Below are positions 34,076 to 49,100 of a stretch of 64,000 nt of DNA, in pieces (position 1 is the stretch's first letter; every line of letters begins with the position of its first letter). Location of the stretch: assembly GCA_002943765.1 (NCBI GenBank), contig PQWQ01000010.1, forward strand, positions 1,304,501 through 1,368,500, in the 5' to 3' direction. Under the pieces are notes generated by a model that ran no database searches, was not told where the DNA came from, and was given only the letters and a program-made list of their open reading frames with translations. The position numbers and the translations under genes were made by a program. The DNA is from Psoroptes ovis. Its lineage: Eukaryota > Arthropoda > Arachnida > Sarcoptiformes > Psoroptidae.

Positions 34076-37000
34076 TAAATGGGAGAGAAAGTTTGGTAAA
34101 AAAATGACAGAATTTCCAACGCAAATTCAATGATATTTCTACGATTTTAAATTTTGACAATTTTCTATGAAATTTTAAAATTTCAAATGATTAATTACAT
34201 CAAATCAAATTGAACAAATCAAAATAATCAAATGAAATGAAATGAAAGAATGCTATGAAATGAAATGAATGATAATAATCATGACAAGGTAATACGACCT
34301 TTGTAAGTTTGTCAAATAATTATTTATGAAGAGAAATATGAAGAGGAGGATGAGGAGGAGGAAGTGAAAATGAGGAGGATAATGAGAGCAATAAATGAGG
34401 GAGCATATTAAATGACTGAAAAAAGAAAGGTGTGGTGTGTGATGTGTACGTTTGAATGTGTGTGGTTTGGTGATGATGATGATGATGATGAAGACGACGA
34501 GGAGAAGGAGGAGGATGAAGAAGAAAATGCAGTTTTTTCTTATCATCTCATGTATACAAGTGTATAGTACAGAATTATTGAACCATTGGGGGAAAAGAAG
34601 GAGGAGGAGGAGGAGGAGGAGTACGAGATTCAATTTATAATCACATTTTTATTTAAATACCAATAAGAGAAATCGTTATTATCATCAACAGTAACAACAA
34701 ATGAACGACAATAATCTACGAAAGAAAAAAAAATTGCCACAAGCAAAAAAGAAAAATCAGAGAAAAAAAAAATGAGCGTCGTCTTGTTTATTTCATATAT
34801 TTTTGAGCTTCCTCCTCCTCCTCCTCTTCTTCATAACATTTTTCTCTGCTTTCAAAATCATTGCTCGTTCTCCTCATTTTTCTCCTCCTCCTCCTCCTCC
34901 TCAGACTAATCATCATCATCATCATCATTATCGACTCCACCATACACACATTTTTTTTTTTTGAAAATAATTTCATATTCATATGCAATTACCACTCCTT
35001 CAACATCTTCATATCTGTGTACTCTAATGTTCACATTTATAATGATCAGCATTTTTTTTCCGAAAAAAAAAATCTGGATTTAAAAAAAAAAAATTCGATA
35101 AATGAAAATTGCTTAATGCTTACATACAATGTATATGGTTGCTTACTCGCAGTGAGGTGAGGAGAGTAAGAAGAGGAGACGAAGGAGAACGATTGTGGAT
35201 AGTCATGATGATGACGATGAGATTGTTCATAGCTCATCCACCACCTCTTTGAAGAAATTAATGTGAAAAGTGTACATGTAGTCCAATATGATTTCCATTG
35301 AAGTAGTAGCATGAAAAAATGTTGAATAAACATTTTAAATTTACAAACATATTTATCTACTTCTCTTTTCTTTTTCATCTTTTGGTTAAGGAAAGGTAGT
35401 AGCACAACTGAATGATAGAGACAAAACCATGGAAAATCCAGGGAATAATTTTTTTTGGCTCAAAGATGGTTTTTTAGAACAATTTTTAATGCTACTACCA
35501 TTTTCAACTAGGAAAATTTTTCCTCCTCCTCCTCCTCTCTATCTTTCATAGAACCATCGTTTCTCATCGAACAAAGTTTTGCTCTTTTTTCTTTTCATCC
35601 CTCTTTATCCTTCTGTCTTCTATGTCTCTTCACACGAAATTCGCTGCTCCAAAAAAAAAAAAAAAAAAAAATTGACTCAAAACGTTCGATCGAACGTCGT
35701 TTTTCAACAATTTCACGATATGTGTGCTTCAGTCTTTGGTTGGCTAGCAAAGGTGTAACAAGGTCTTTGCATTTTTCATCGTCATAAACAATGAATTAAT
35801 CGTATGTTTATCCCGAAGAATATCATCAACATCATCAACATCATCATCATCAACGACAATAACAAACAACAACAACAAAATAATTTCAAATATCATCGGC
35901 CTGTTTTCTTCTTTTACATTCGTTTATATTTTGCTTGGTTATTGTTTTAAATATTTTTTCTTTTTTGTGTAATTTTTTGTTTGTTTGTTTGTTTGTTTTC
36001 ACAAAATATTTTCACAATCATTTCATTTCAAATTTTTGATGCTTTTTTTTCCAAATCAATTTTTACAAATTTGTTTCGATGATTTTTCTTTTGTAAAAAT
36101 GAAATCAAATTTAATGAAATCAAATAATGCATTTATAAATTGAAAAAAAAATCATCAACATCATCATTTGAATCAAATGAATCTAGAACAAACAGCATCT
36201 AAAAACGAAAAAAATGAAATGAAATGAAATAAAATTCAAAATGGTGAAATAATAATTTCAATCATTTTCAGTGTGCTGCTTCATTTCATGTTTTGTGCTT
36301 TTAATTTTTTTTTTCGTTTTCTTGTAATTATTTTTTTGATTTTTGATTGATCTTGTTTGTTATACATTTGAGTGAAAATCAATAAAAATTATTTGAAAAA
36401 AAATTATTATCATAATTATTATTATGATGATGATGATTATCGACGATTAAAAATAATGAATATTCAATGCTTGTAATCATCATCGTTATTATGATGATCG
36501 AAATAGGCAAACAATTAACAAGCGATTAACATCAATTTTTTTTTTTAATTTTCTCAACAATTGATTTTTGTGATGTTGATCGATCAACAATCAATCAATC
36601 AATAAATAAATAATTCAGTGAATGTTTTTTTATTTGTATGTTGAATTGAATGCTAGAGCGATCAATTTTATTTGATTTTTTTTCTTGAAAAATTTGAAAA
36701 TTAAAATTTTTCCTTCGATAATTAATCTTCTGTTTTGGATAAAATCATTTGCATCCATTCATCTAATATTGAGTATGTGAATTGTTTTTTTTTTTTTTTT
36801 TAATTTCAATTTTATTTGTTTCAAAATCAATAATGAAAAAAAAATGCTGTGATCTAATTTTTTTTTATTATGAAATTAAATTAAATCTTATCTTTTTCAC
36901 TTTTGCAAAAATTTGAAAAAAATATAAACATTTCAAGTGACGTTTATTTTCAATTTGAAATATTTTTTTTCCGAAAGAAAATAGTGAATTAAATGCAGAA

Positions 37001-37170
37001 AATAATGATGTTGGAATTATGATTCACGAAAATATTTTGTTTCAACCATTATTTAAATGAAAATTAAAAATTCAAAATAAAAAAAAAAATAATTTTGAAA
37101 GTAAATAGCAATTATTCAACATTATCTATTTTTCAACATACTCCAAACACAACACAAACAACAAAATCAC
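34076..37170. other. Intergenic region with GAG/CTC purine-pyrimidine tracts
   Basis: No coding gene. Purine-rich GAGGAG/GATGAT tracts on the + strand run from about 34330 to 34621, with a pure GGA run at about 34599-34621. Pyrimidine CTCCTC tracts appear at about 34806-34830, 34878-34906 and 35521-35537. ORFs here are only Leu/Glu/Arg readings of these repeats. An A-run lies at about 35650-35671, and ATC/CAA repeats at about 35820-35880. The promoter and any 5' UTR exon of the next gene should lie here but I cannot place them. Confidence 0.6.
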
Positions 37171-37194
37171 ATGGAAAAAAAGGAAATGGTCTGA
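37171..37194 (+). promoter_or_regulatory. Short uORF abutting the start of the next gene
   Basis: ATG at 37171 opens seven codons (M-E-K-K-E-M-V) and ends in TGA at 37192-37194; the main ATG begins at the very next base, 37195. If both lie in the mature leader, ribosomes finishing this peptide would have to re-initiate with no spacing, or reach the main ATG by leaky scanning. Whether an exon boundary intervenes is not visible. Confidence 0.35.
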
Positions 37195-40100
37195 ATGGAG
37201 ACCACACAAGCCTTGAAACATCATCATCCTCATCACCATCATCATCATAACCACCACCACCACCATATTAATAATAATAATATTCATAATCATCATCATC
37301 ATTCATCTTCAAATTCTAATCACATAAATAATAATAATAATAGCAATAATAGTAATCATAACCATAATTCATTGATAATTAATTCATTAACAGCAACAAC
37401 AACGGCAACGTCAACAGTAACAACTACATCAACGATAACAACAACAGCTACGACGACTACGACCAAAGTTACTGGAAGACCATTTCCACTATTATTATCT
37501 AGCATTGAATCTGTAACATCATCTTCTTCAAATTTGACTTCATCATCATCAACATCTAATAATAATAATAATAATATCAATTTAGATTCACATCCAACAT
37601 TAAAACGTTGTTTAAATGGATCTATTTCATCATCATCATCTGGATCAATTGTGAATCGGATATTATCATCATCATCATCATCATCGAATACAGCAGGTAA
37701 GCAAAAGTTAAACTAATGATGGCATTTGATAATGATGAGCCCTCATTTTATTTGCTATTCAATCAAAATTGATCGACTGACTGACTGAATGAATGAATTG
37801 TGAATGGAATTAGTTTTTTGAGATTTGAAACCGGTCTCTCGCCACAAAATTTTTATTCATCTTTAGACTTTTGTTTATTTTTATTTTTTATTATTTATTT
37901 GTCTTTATGATTTATGTATTTATTTGATAGTGTGTGAATGGGAATTTTTTTTCAATAATTACATTGTTTTGATTTTAAATCATTTTTCTTCTTTTGTGAA
38001 AAATATCTTAGGTGTTGCAGTTCTCGGTGGTACTGGATCATCAGCAGCAAATTCAAAAAATGGAGGCCTCAAGGGAAATAATAGCAATCAACTTAATAAT
38101 AAAACTCAACAACACAATGGCAATTTACATAAATCGGCAACGAATGGAACGGCAAACAAAAAATTGTCATCATCTGCAAAATTATCATCATCAACAACGA
38201 ACAAATCGAACTTATCGAATCATTTGAAATTGAATGGTCATCACAATATCAATCATAATAATCAAAATAATCTCAATCATACGTCAGAAATAAATCAACA
38301 ATCATTACCATTCAAGAAAAATCTTTTAGCACGTGAATCAAATCAATTATTGTTAAATGGTAAAGTGAATGGCCATTATCATAATCATTTTCATTTGAAT
38401 AATGTTAATGATAATAATGTTGATAATCATTATAAAAATGATTCAACAATATCAAATAATGATTCAGTGTGTAATAAAATTAAATCACAACTACAGCAAA
38501 ATGATAGAATCAGTGATAATATGAATGGTGTTCATTGTGTAATAGATCATCATAATCATCAAACAAATAATCATTTTAATTACCATCCTAATCATCATAA
38601 TAATCAAATTAATTTCAATGAAACAAATGGTGATAAAAATTCGTTGTATCCGTTTTGTATATCAAATACACCAACGAATAATAATGATTACATTACTAAT
38701 TCATCATCAGCATTTAAAAATCATTCAGCATTTTCACAGCCATCATCATCGGCGTTTCATCATTATGCCACATCAATATCGACACAATCAAAGATAAAAA
38801 CCAACGATACTGTTGATATTAATAATGACGATCTCAACAATAAAACATTAACCACAACATCATCATCATCGAAACCAAAAGTTTTCAAATTTTTCAAAGA
38901 AAAAGCCAAAGTCGCGCATCAACAGCAGCAGCAGCAAGAATCAAAAACGATATCATTAAATAATGGATCCACATCGACTTCGGCTACAACAAAATCTAAA
39001 TTAAAAACAAAAAATTCAACAAAACCATCAAATAAATCAACGAAAATTAATGGAAAAACAACAACAAACAAAAAATCATTAACAAATTCAATTATTAAAC
39101 AAAATGTCAATAATATTAATAATTTAAATACAAATAATAACAATAATAATGGTTATATAATTTCCGGTAATAATTCAGCATTTTCATCAATACAACAACA
39201 ACAACAATCATCATCATCATTGTTGTCCTCTTCTGCTGTTGTTGATGATAAATCATTGTTGTCCAATAATAATTCATCGAATAATAATTTGAATGTAAAT
39301 TCGAATAATAACAACAATAATAATAAAACAAGAACAATTTATTATACTGAATATTTGATAGAAAATTTTGCTCTACAAGTGTTCAGTAATGAACATGATC
39401 TTATGGTAAGTTTTTTTTTCTTTATCATTTTGAATTTTTTTTTTTTTTCGTTAAAAAGCAAAAAAAAAATTGTAAATTACACTGAAAATGAATGAGTGAA
39501 CAATATTTACAAATAGGTTGACATATTACTTAGTTTTGATGATTTCAAAGTTTTTTTTCTCCGTATTTGATTGACAAATTTTTTCTGAAAAAAAATCAAT
39601 AATTATTGACATATTCATTTTTTTCATATGGAGAACAAGTTTAGAAAAAATGTATGAGAATGATTGTGATATTCGAAAAAAAAATTCACAAAATTTTTCC
39701 AAAAATAAAAATATTTTGATAAAATTTTATCAAATATTTACTCTCTATTTTCAATTGATATATTTTGGTGTGTGGGTATTATTATTGTTATTATTTTGTT
39801 TTTGTTGTTTTTTTTCTCATTTTTTACATACAATAATGTAAAACAAAAAATTTTATTTTCAGATTAGAATCACATGAAAAAATAGTGTTGAAAAAATGAA
39901 ATGGCCAAATGAAAAATAACCGGAATCTTTAGTTGTACTTCGATATAATAAAAAAAAATTATTTTCCAATAAATTTTTTTTTATTCATTTTCCGTTCTTT
40001 TTTTTTTTAATGAACACAGAGTTATATTAATAACAAGAACATTAATTGCCGAATTGTTTTTGCCGATAATAAACTAAACAATTTTATTAAACGGTAGCAA

Positions 40101-43100
40101 AACAATACAAAAATATTTTTTTTCTGTGATTAAACAAAATGAAGAAAAGTTTTATTCATTTATTTATTTATTCATTCATTTTAATACTTTGTTTTTTCAC
40201 TACTCTTAAAATGATATAAATACTCTTAGAGTAGTGTATAACTATATATTCAATTAATTTGTTTGTTTCAAAGTTTGTAAATAAATAAATGAATGGATGA
40301 AAAAAATTCACATTTCATTATTTTTTTCCCCCATTCTTAGATAATAGATTTACTGATATACACTGAGAAAAAAAATTGAAACAAGTTCATTTAATTTTAA
40401 ATGTAATTTGTGTGACAAGAAAAAGAATATGTTTAAATATGTTTGAATTATGAATTGGAGATATATGAAAAATACAGCTAAATTTTTTTCGATAATAAAT
40501 TTTTCAAGACCATTTAAAGTTTTTTTCATATTTTTTTTCAATTTTCAATTATGAGAATATTACAAATTATTAAACAAAAATCAAATAAACAAAATTCTAA
40601 TTATTTTTTTCCACATTTTATTCTACACACATTTCATTATATTTCACTTGAAACTTTTTTTTTCAATTATTTAATATTTTCATTTTTGCTTAGAGTTTTT
40701 TTTCAGCGGAAACCTTTTTCTTTTCTTTATTTTTTCCAGAAACAATTATTCTGCTTCATAGAGTTGACATATATATATGTGTGTGTGTGTGTGTGATGAT
40801 GAGGTACCACAACATATATTGTTGGTATATTGGTATCTATCTCTATATATTAACATAATGAAAAGAAAAGAAAATACAAAATAATGAAATGAATGAATGA
40901 ATGAAAAAAAATGAAAAACTCAATACTCAATCATCAATTTCTGCTTATTTTTTTACATTTATTTCTATGTATCTTTGAATATATTTTCAATTTTTTTTTT
41001 ACAATCTTTTTTTTCCAACTTTGTATGGTTTTGTGTTTACCATCCAACAAAAAAAAAAAAAATCATCATCCAAACAATATCTATCGATATTTACAATGAC
41101 GAAAAATGACAAAGACAGACACACAAACAAAAAAAAAAACTATGAAACTTGTATGAGAAATACACAGTAATAATAATAAATTTTTTTTCTCAAATAATGA
41201 TGATATTTGAAGAGTTTTTGTTTTGTGTCTGTGTGTGTGTTTAAGTAAAACAAAGCGAAAAATATTTTAGAAATAAACAATAAAAGTAAAAAAAAATGAA
41301 ATAAGAAAAAAATATCAAAGAAAATATTGAATTGAAATATAATAATAATGATAATAAGAAATTTAAAGAAATGAACAAACAAACAATTTTTTTTTCTTCC
41401 AGCTTACTTACAGCATTTTTTTTCCAGTTTCCAGAGATGAAACATGAAGAAAATAAAGAAATAAACAAGCATAAGTATTATCAGTTTTATTTCGGTAACT
41501 TTTTTTTTTGAAAAAAAAATGATTTTTTTTTTTACAAAGTTTCAACAATATTTTTCCAATACACACACACACACACCAAACAAACACAATGCATCCATCC
41601 ATCAATGTTTTTCTGATATTTGTTTGTGTACTGTAGCGTTTTTTTTTATCAATTGTGAATAACAGAAAACTTAAAAAACAAAACAAATGTGGATGGATGG
41701 ATGTATGGCACACGAGAAAAATGTACACATTTGAAAAAAATGTTGAAAATCTTATGTATGGTGTGTGTGCCCCATGTATTTTCGATGTGTGTCTTTTTGT
41801 GTTGTTTGGTTGGTTTTTCATTTCATTTTTCTCCGATGACGAGAAAAATGAAAATATCAAAGTGTTTTTTTCAAAGCTTTTGCCTTTGTATTTTAAACGC
41901 ACACAATCCAGAAATGAAAATGGACAAATATGTGAAATGACAAATTTTTTTTTTTTTTTTTTTTTGTCTAAAACTTAACAACTCAATGAAGAAAATGTAT
42001 TAAAAAGTAAAAAATGAAAAAAAATGAATGTCAACATTTGTCCATCGCACACACTCATGCTACACAAGACAAAAGGACCAAATAGAAACAAAAATAAAAT
42101 GAAATGAAATGAAAATAAATGAAATAATAAGCGTAGAAAATAGGCATTGAATTTTTCAAAAAAAAAAAAAAAAAAAAAAAAAAGAAATTGTAGCTCAAGC
42201 TACAAAATTAACTAAAACGAATTGAATCTAATTGAAAATGATAATAATAATAATTGCAATATAATTTCGTCTATGTGACTTTTGTTTTGGTTCAATTTTT
42301 TTGATCCAGAGATAAAAAAGTAAAGTATAATGTAAAATGTTGACACTGTTTCTGTCTGCAGCTTTTTTTGTTTGTTTGTAATCTTTGAGATTTTTTTGAG
42401 AATTTTGAAATTTAAAATTTCATGAAATTTTCCAAGATTTTAATTATTTTTTTTTTCATTTTTTGAAATTGTTTCGCATATTTTTTTTAGCCATTGAATC
42501 AAAGTCAATGCCTTTGAAAGATTGAAAAATTCTTTAAAGTTTGAAAGAAAAATTTTTAATGATTGAAATTCTTGTTGAGATTTTAGGAATTTTTCTTTAA
42601 GAATTTTTCTCTGTGCAACATGCGAAAGTCTATGAATTCTATGCAAAAGAAAATTTTTCTTTTTTCCATGAATTATGAATGTGAAACATTATTTGAAGAA
42701 ATATGTTTTGAAAAATTTCATTTTACATTTTGCAATTTGCATTTTTCAAATACATTTCCAACACGATATTATGTAAAATACTTTTGCATACATAAATACC
42801 AAATATACGATACACATTACAATCCTATTGAATCTCATCTCATATGTTATTGAATCATTTTATAATCATTACAATCATTGAAGAAATCGATTGTAATTTT
42901 CATATTTCAACCAACTCTCTCGCTTTGTCTCGTGTATTTCAATCTTTTTCTTTTTTATTTTTTTTTTTTTTATTTTCTCTTGAAAATTTGATTTAGCTTA
43001 TATTCAATTTTATTGTATTTATTAATTTGATTTTATTTTTATTCCATTCCATTTTAAATATTACATGAGTTTTATCATCAACAAGTCGTTGCTTTTTATT

Positions 43101-46100
43101 TTTATTTTATTTTTTCATTACGTTACAACACACACTGATTGTTTGACTGTTTGACTGTTGTCTATTTTTGGAAAAAATATTTCCTTTCATTTTATTTTTT
43201 TGATTTTTTTTTATTATTCCAAGTTTAATTTCCAAGTTTGTAATAATATTACTCAGTGAGCGTGTATGTTTGTCTGTTTGGTATGCTGTTTGTATTTGTA
43301 TGCACACATGTAGAAATACATACAAACAAACGCTGATATTCGTACGTAAATATTCATTCGTTTTAATATCACTACCAGCGAATTGAAGAACTAACGAAAA
43401 AAAAAAAATCTTATGAAAAGGCATAGAAAATATTAGAAATGTTGATGATGATGATGATGATCAGAAAAAAATCTCCATTTTTTTTACAAATGTTGTTGTA
43501 TTCAAAGATCTAAGACTATTTGATAATAATTTTTACTTTGCTTTATTTCTTTGCTGGTAAATGAATGAATAATGTGTGTGTACGAGTGTTTTTATGTGTT
43601 ATTTGCCATTCAATGATCGAATATTTTTTTTTTTTAAATATTTCTCTGACAATGATAACGGTTGTTAGTCACGCTGTTTATCATAATATTTTTCTTTATT
43701 TGTAGTTTTGTATGATTATTATCATTATTATGATTATGGATGATGATGATCAACGACAACAGCAACAGCTATAACAACATGCATAAAGGCTAATGTTTTT
43801 TGTAGAATGAATGAAATGTGAAATGAAATGAAATAATGATGATTATGATGATGATGATTAAAAGTTGTATATGCTGTGTGCATACATAGAGAGAGATAGA
43901 GCAAAGAGAGATTGAAATGTATAACATTTGGTACAATTATTTCGAATAATTTTCTTGTTTTTAAATGATTTTTTTTAATTTGAAAATTTTTTCTAAATTT
44001 TCAATTTGAAAAAAAAATTCAAGTTCTATGCCCAAAAATAAAATTGATCTATGAAAAAAAAAATGTTTATTTATTCAGTTTTCAATGATGAAAATTCATG
44101 ATTATCATAGAGTTTTGAATGAGTTTTTAGTTATTTTGAATTTTCATGTCAATTTTGGTGATGAGAAAAATGAAGAAAATTCTCTAAAATGTTACATAAT
44201 CTCAGTGGAGAACTGTGATTTGAAATTTTCTGCGATTTTTTTCCCTGAATATTTTCTATCTCTTATAAATGATTGTTGATAAATGCTCATAATTGATACC
44301 CTTAGATATTTAAAGTTTATTTATTTAATAGATATCATAGTTCATAAATATATCAATGATTTTTGTAGCGAAAATGGTAGCAAATCAATTTATGCGATTT
44401 TTGTGTGTATGAAATCAAAATTTTTTCCTAATTTCCAATGACTATTGATTAAAATGATTTAATAATTATAATTGTTTTCTTGTGTAATTTGATTTCAATA
44501 TTTTTTTTCTCATTTATATTATCAATATATTGAAAGAATTATTGAAAAAATTTCAAAATTTTTCTTTTGCAACAATTTTAATAATCACGAATTGATTGAA
44601 TTAATTATTAATTTCTTTTTTATTTTTTATTCATTCAATTTAATTCATTGCCATCATCACAGTGTGCTGTTGAACAAAGTGAACGTATTCGTAAATCATT
44701 GGATCCAAATCGTTCATCTTCATCTTCATCATCATCAGATTTATCTGATTATAATTCAGATTGTAATAATAATAATAATGATTCAATCACTAATAATGAT
44801 GATCAATCATTAAATTGTCGATTATCTAATAATATGGAACAAAATAATATCAATAACAATAACATTAATGGTGAACAACGTTCAATTATGAATAATTATA
44901 ATAATAAACGTCGTTCAAGGTGCAAATCATCAAATATGACCAATAATTATTGTGATCGTTTAATAATATTACGAAGGAGTCCATCTCCAACATCATCTTC
45001 ATCAGATGATAATGATGATAATGATAAAAATGAAAATGAACAAAATCGAACCAAACAAAATTCATTATCATCGAAAAAATCATCAAACAATGATAAATCA
45101 ACAAGTCTTTCGAATGGTAAAAAATCTCGATCATCATCACCAATGAAAAAATCTACGACAACAACAATTAATGATAATAATAATAATAATAAAACATGTG
45201 TTAATAAAAAATCAACATCACGAGCTTCACCAATGAAAAAATTGTCATTGAAAAAATCATCAACAACAACAACAACAACGAATTCAATGAAAAAATCATT
45301 TTCATCTAAAGAAATTATCGATAGTAGTAATGATGATAGTAGTAATGAATTTGATGATAATCATCGAAAAGAATCGATTGATGATGAAATGATTAAAAAT
45401 ATTGTCGATAATCATCATAATAATGATGATCATAATATCAATAATAATAATAATAATAATAAGAATGAAAATAATGGTGATATAAATGATGATGATAATG
45501 ACGATAATAATCATGATGATAATAATAATCATAATAATAATAATTATGAAATGAATAAAAATCGTAAAAATATATCATCAACAATAACAAAATGTATACA
45601 TAAACATGCAAAAAAACAATCAGCTTGTAGTAAGTGCCTACAAAAATGGAAATGTTCATCAATGTTATTGACTAATAATAATAATAATAATGATAAACAG
45701 CAATTATTATCATTGAAAAATCAACAAAAATTAAAATCTAAATCACCAGTTAAAATTGAGAATAATAATAATAACAGTAATACTCCTAATAATAATAATA
45801 ATAATAATAATTCAACATCAAAATCGGTCAAAAATAAACAACAACAGCAAACGAATAAAAAAATTCAATCAACAACGAAAAAGAATGATACTAATAATAA
45901 TAAATCATCAAAGACACCAGCTAAAAAATCGATACGTAAAAAGCTTAACAATAGTAATAACAATGTGAAAATATCTACAAGTGATGATGATAATTCTGAA
46001 AATGATGATGATGATGATGATGATGATGAATTTAGTGATAATGATGATGTCAATGATAATTGTAATAATAATAATAACAATAATCAAAGACAAAAATCAA

Positions 46101-49100
46101 CAAATAAAAATAATAATCAACGTAAACAACAGAAACAACGTAAAAATAATAGCGGCAGCAGTAATAATAATAATAATAATAATAGTCGAAGAAATAATCG
46201 TAATAATAAAAATAATAATACAAATGATAATTCAGATTCTGATGATTCAGATGAAATTTATGATGATAATTCAGATGATTCGGATGATGATGATGATACA
46301 CAAAATGATTCTGATTCATCCGATGATGATGATGATGATGATAGTGATGAGGATGAAAGTGAAGATAATAGTGAAGACGAAAGTGATAGTGATGAGGATG
46401 ATAATGAAGAAACGATTGAAGATAATCGTACGATTGCTGATTTAATAAAATGTTCAAATCGTCGTGAAGCAGTACGTAAAGCTGCTGCACGTGCAGCTGC
46501 AATGCAACAACAACAGCAGCAGCAACAACAACAACAAAATTCAAATCATCAAACAACGGTCAACAATAATAATAATCGATCATCATCATCAATGTCGACA
46601 ATGTCATCCGCGGCAACAAATGCATCTTCTTCACAATCATCTTTGTCGACAGCAACAACGACAACAGCTACAACAACATTGTCATCGAATAAGGTGAGTT
46701 TTTTTTTCTCTCAAATAAAATTAGTTTCAATGAAAATTGCTCAAAGAAAAAAAAAATTGAAGAAATCCATTGAAATCAAAGAAGAAAAAAATCCAATTTT
46801 CAATGAATTTTTTGAAAATTATTTTAAAAAAATTTGAATGAACTCTCATTCAATGAAAATCAATTATCGAAATAGTTTTTGAATAATTTGAGAAAAAAAA
46901 TATTTCATTTTGACAAATGAAATATGTTAATGTGTATTTGGTTTGCGTGTGTGTGTGTGTAAGTGAGTTTGTTGAGTGAATGATTTTAGTGCATGACAAT
47001 TTCGCAATGACCAATTTTTTTTCAAAAAAAAAAAAAAAAAAAATGAAAAAATTCAAAATTAAAAAATTTATTATCATTGTTATATATTCAAATGTGTATT
47101 TGATGTGGTTTCGTAAATATGATTTTGAATTTATTTTTGATGTATATTTTGAATCTATTTTTTCCATTATTATTTAACACTCACAAACTATTCAAAATAT
47201 TCAATTTCAAATATGTTTTTTTTTCTATTAGGTTGTCCGAAAAGTTCATCACACTTAATCAATAGAGTTGCTTATGGAAAATCAACCAGAACTTTCCGGA
47301 CAGCCTAATATTATAAATTATGATTATTTTTTGAAATTATTGTGATCATTATGATGATCCAAATAAAATGTTTGGTTCAATTTGAATTTTTCATTTAAAT
47401 TTTTGTGGCTGTTTGGTGTATGTTTGAATTTTCCATGTGAATTTTGAATTTTTCAATATTTACGCGTATTTTCTTCCATTGGTTCATGGTATTTTTTATA
47501 TGTGTTTGCATGTGTGTATATAGCTTAAATGATTTTTTTCTTCCATTTTCAATCTGCTGCTTGAAATGGTGAAATGATGATGATGATGCTGACGACGATG
47601 ATGATGACGAAATAGGATGAGAGAATTTGAGATGAAAAAGAAACACATAGCGAAAAATTGAATTGAATTGAATTGAAATGATGTTTCGTATGTTTTGTTG
47701 TGTTATATTTGCGTTATTTGTGTCTGTGTGTGTCTGTGTGTACATTTCAATTCAAAATTCAATCCAATTCACAATTCGAGAACAGAAATGAAATGAAATG
47801 AACGAAAAAGAAAATATTAAATTACATTCTGTGGTTCGCTTTTATTTCATTTTATTTTATTTTTTACTTTTTTTTCACTTTATCATTATCATATAATGTG
47901 TGTGTGTGTATGTGTATTATTATTAGTCAATGAATATGTGAATATTTTGAGTGAATTTTGCTAGTAAATGTGTGCTAGTGTTTGTATGTGTGTGTCTTGA
48001 TTTGATAATGAACAAATTTTTTTTCTATTTTTTTCAAAATTTGAAATTTCTCTGCGTATTTTTGACTCCAACAATTTAATACTAAATGAATGAATGGAAT
48101 CAAAAAATGAAATAACTGTAATTCTACTAATAATATAAACATACATAGACAGCCACTGACTATTAAACAATTATAAATTTTTCCGATTTTTTTATTATTT
48201 TGCTGATTCTTTTTGTTTTTTCATTTTATTTCATTTTATTTTATTTTTTTGCTCTGAAATTTTCAATTTAATGAATTAATTCCGTTGAATTTTTTTTGTT
48301 CAGTGTTGAATTCTGTGTTTGTGGGAGTCCGATGGAAAATTGAATGTAATTTGATTTGAGTTGATTCGATTTTTGGTGATTTTTCTGTAAATTTTTTTAG
48401 ATTTGTGAAAAAAAATCGTAAAAAATTTAATGAATTAATTTTTGTATCGTTTGATTTGATGATGATTGAAATATTATATTTTCAACCATTAGGATGTCCG
48501 ATAAGTTCTTGACGATTTTCTCATTATTACCTACTATATAATCGGCAAAAACTTTTCGGACAACCTAATAATTTTGCTCTAAAAAATATCTTGGAATTAG
48601 TTGCCTTGTGAACAATCTTGGATTTTTTTTCGGGTTTCAAAATTTGAAAATTTCAAAAATTTTTAAAATGTTTCAAAACCATTTGCGCGCGATATCGAAT
48701 CATTGATTTCAATCTAATCGCATCGAATTCCGATAATATAATTCGTACATGTCCAAACCAAACCAAATCATTTTTCTCCTTTTTCATTTTTTCTCATTTT
48801 ATTTCCTATTAGAATGTTCAATTATTAGTTCATTGGTATTTGTTGATAGTGGAAAAAAATTGTATGAAATGAATCAATGAAATGAATTGAATCAATGAAT
48901 TGAAATATTTTTCAATCATTTGCTTAAGGTTTCATTTCTTATTTTTCTCAAAAAAAAAAAAAAAATTTGAAAAACTTTAAATTTTCTTTGTTTATTTTGT
49001 TTCTCCGTCAAGTTTTTGCATTCAAATTGCATCCCAAAACGAACTAAATGAAAAACGAATCATTTTACATAACAGTATTATGAAAAGCGATGATGAAAAC

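Noticed and set aside
34253..34633. Minus-strand Leu-rich ORF that looks like a membrane protein
   Set aside because: It is the reading of GAG/CTC and GAT repeats; the opposite frame gives equally long Arg/Glu ORFs.
45302..46556. Long minus-strand ORFs rich in Ile, Met and Tyr
   Set aside because: Shadows of the AAT/GAT repeats in the real + strand exon 44663-46693.
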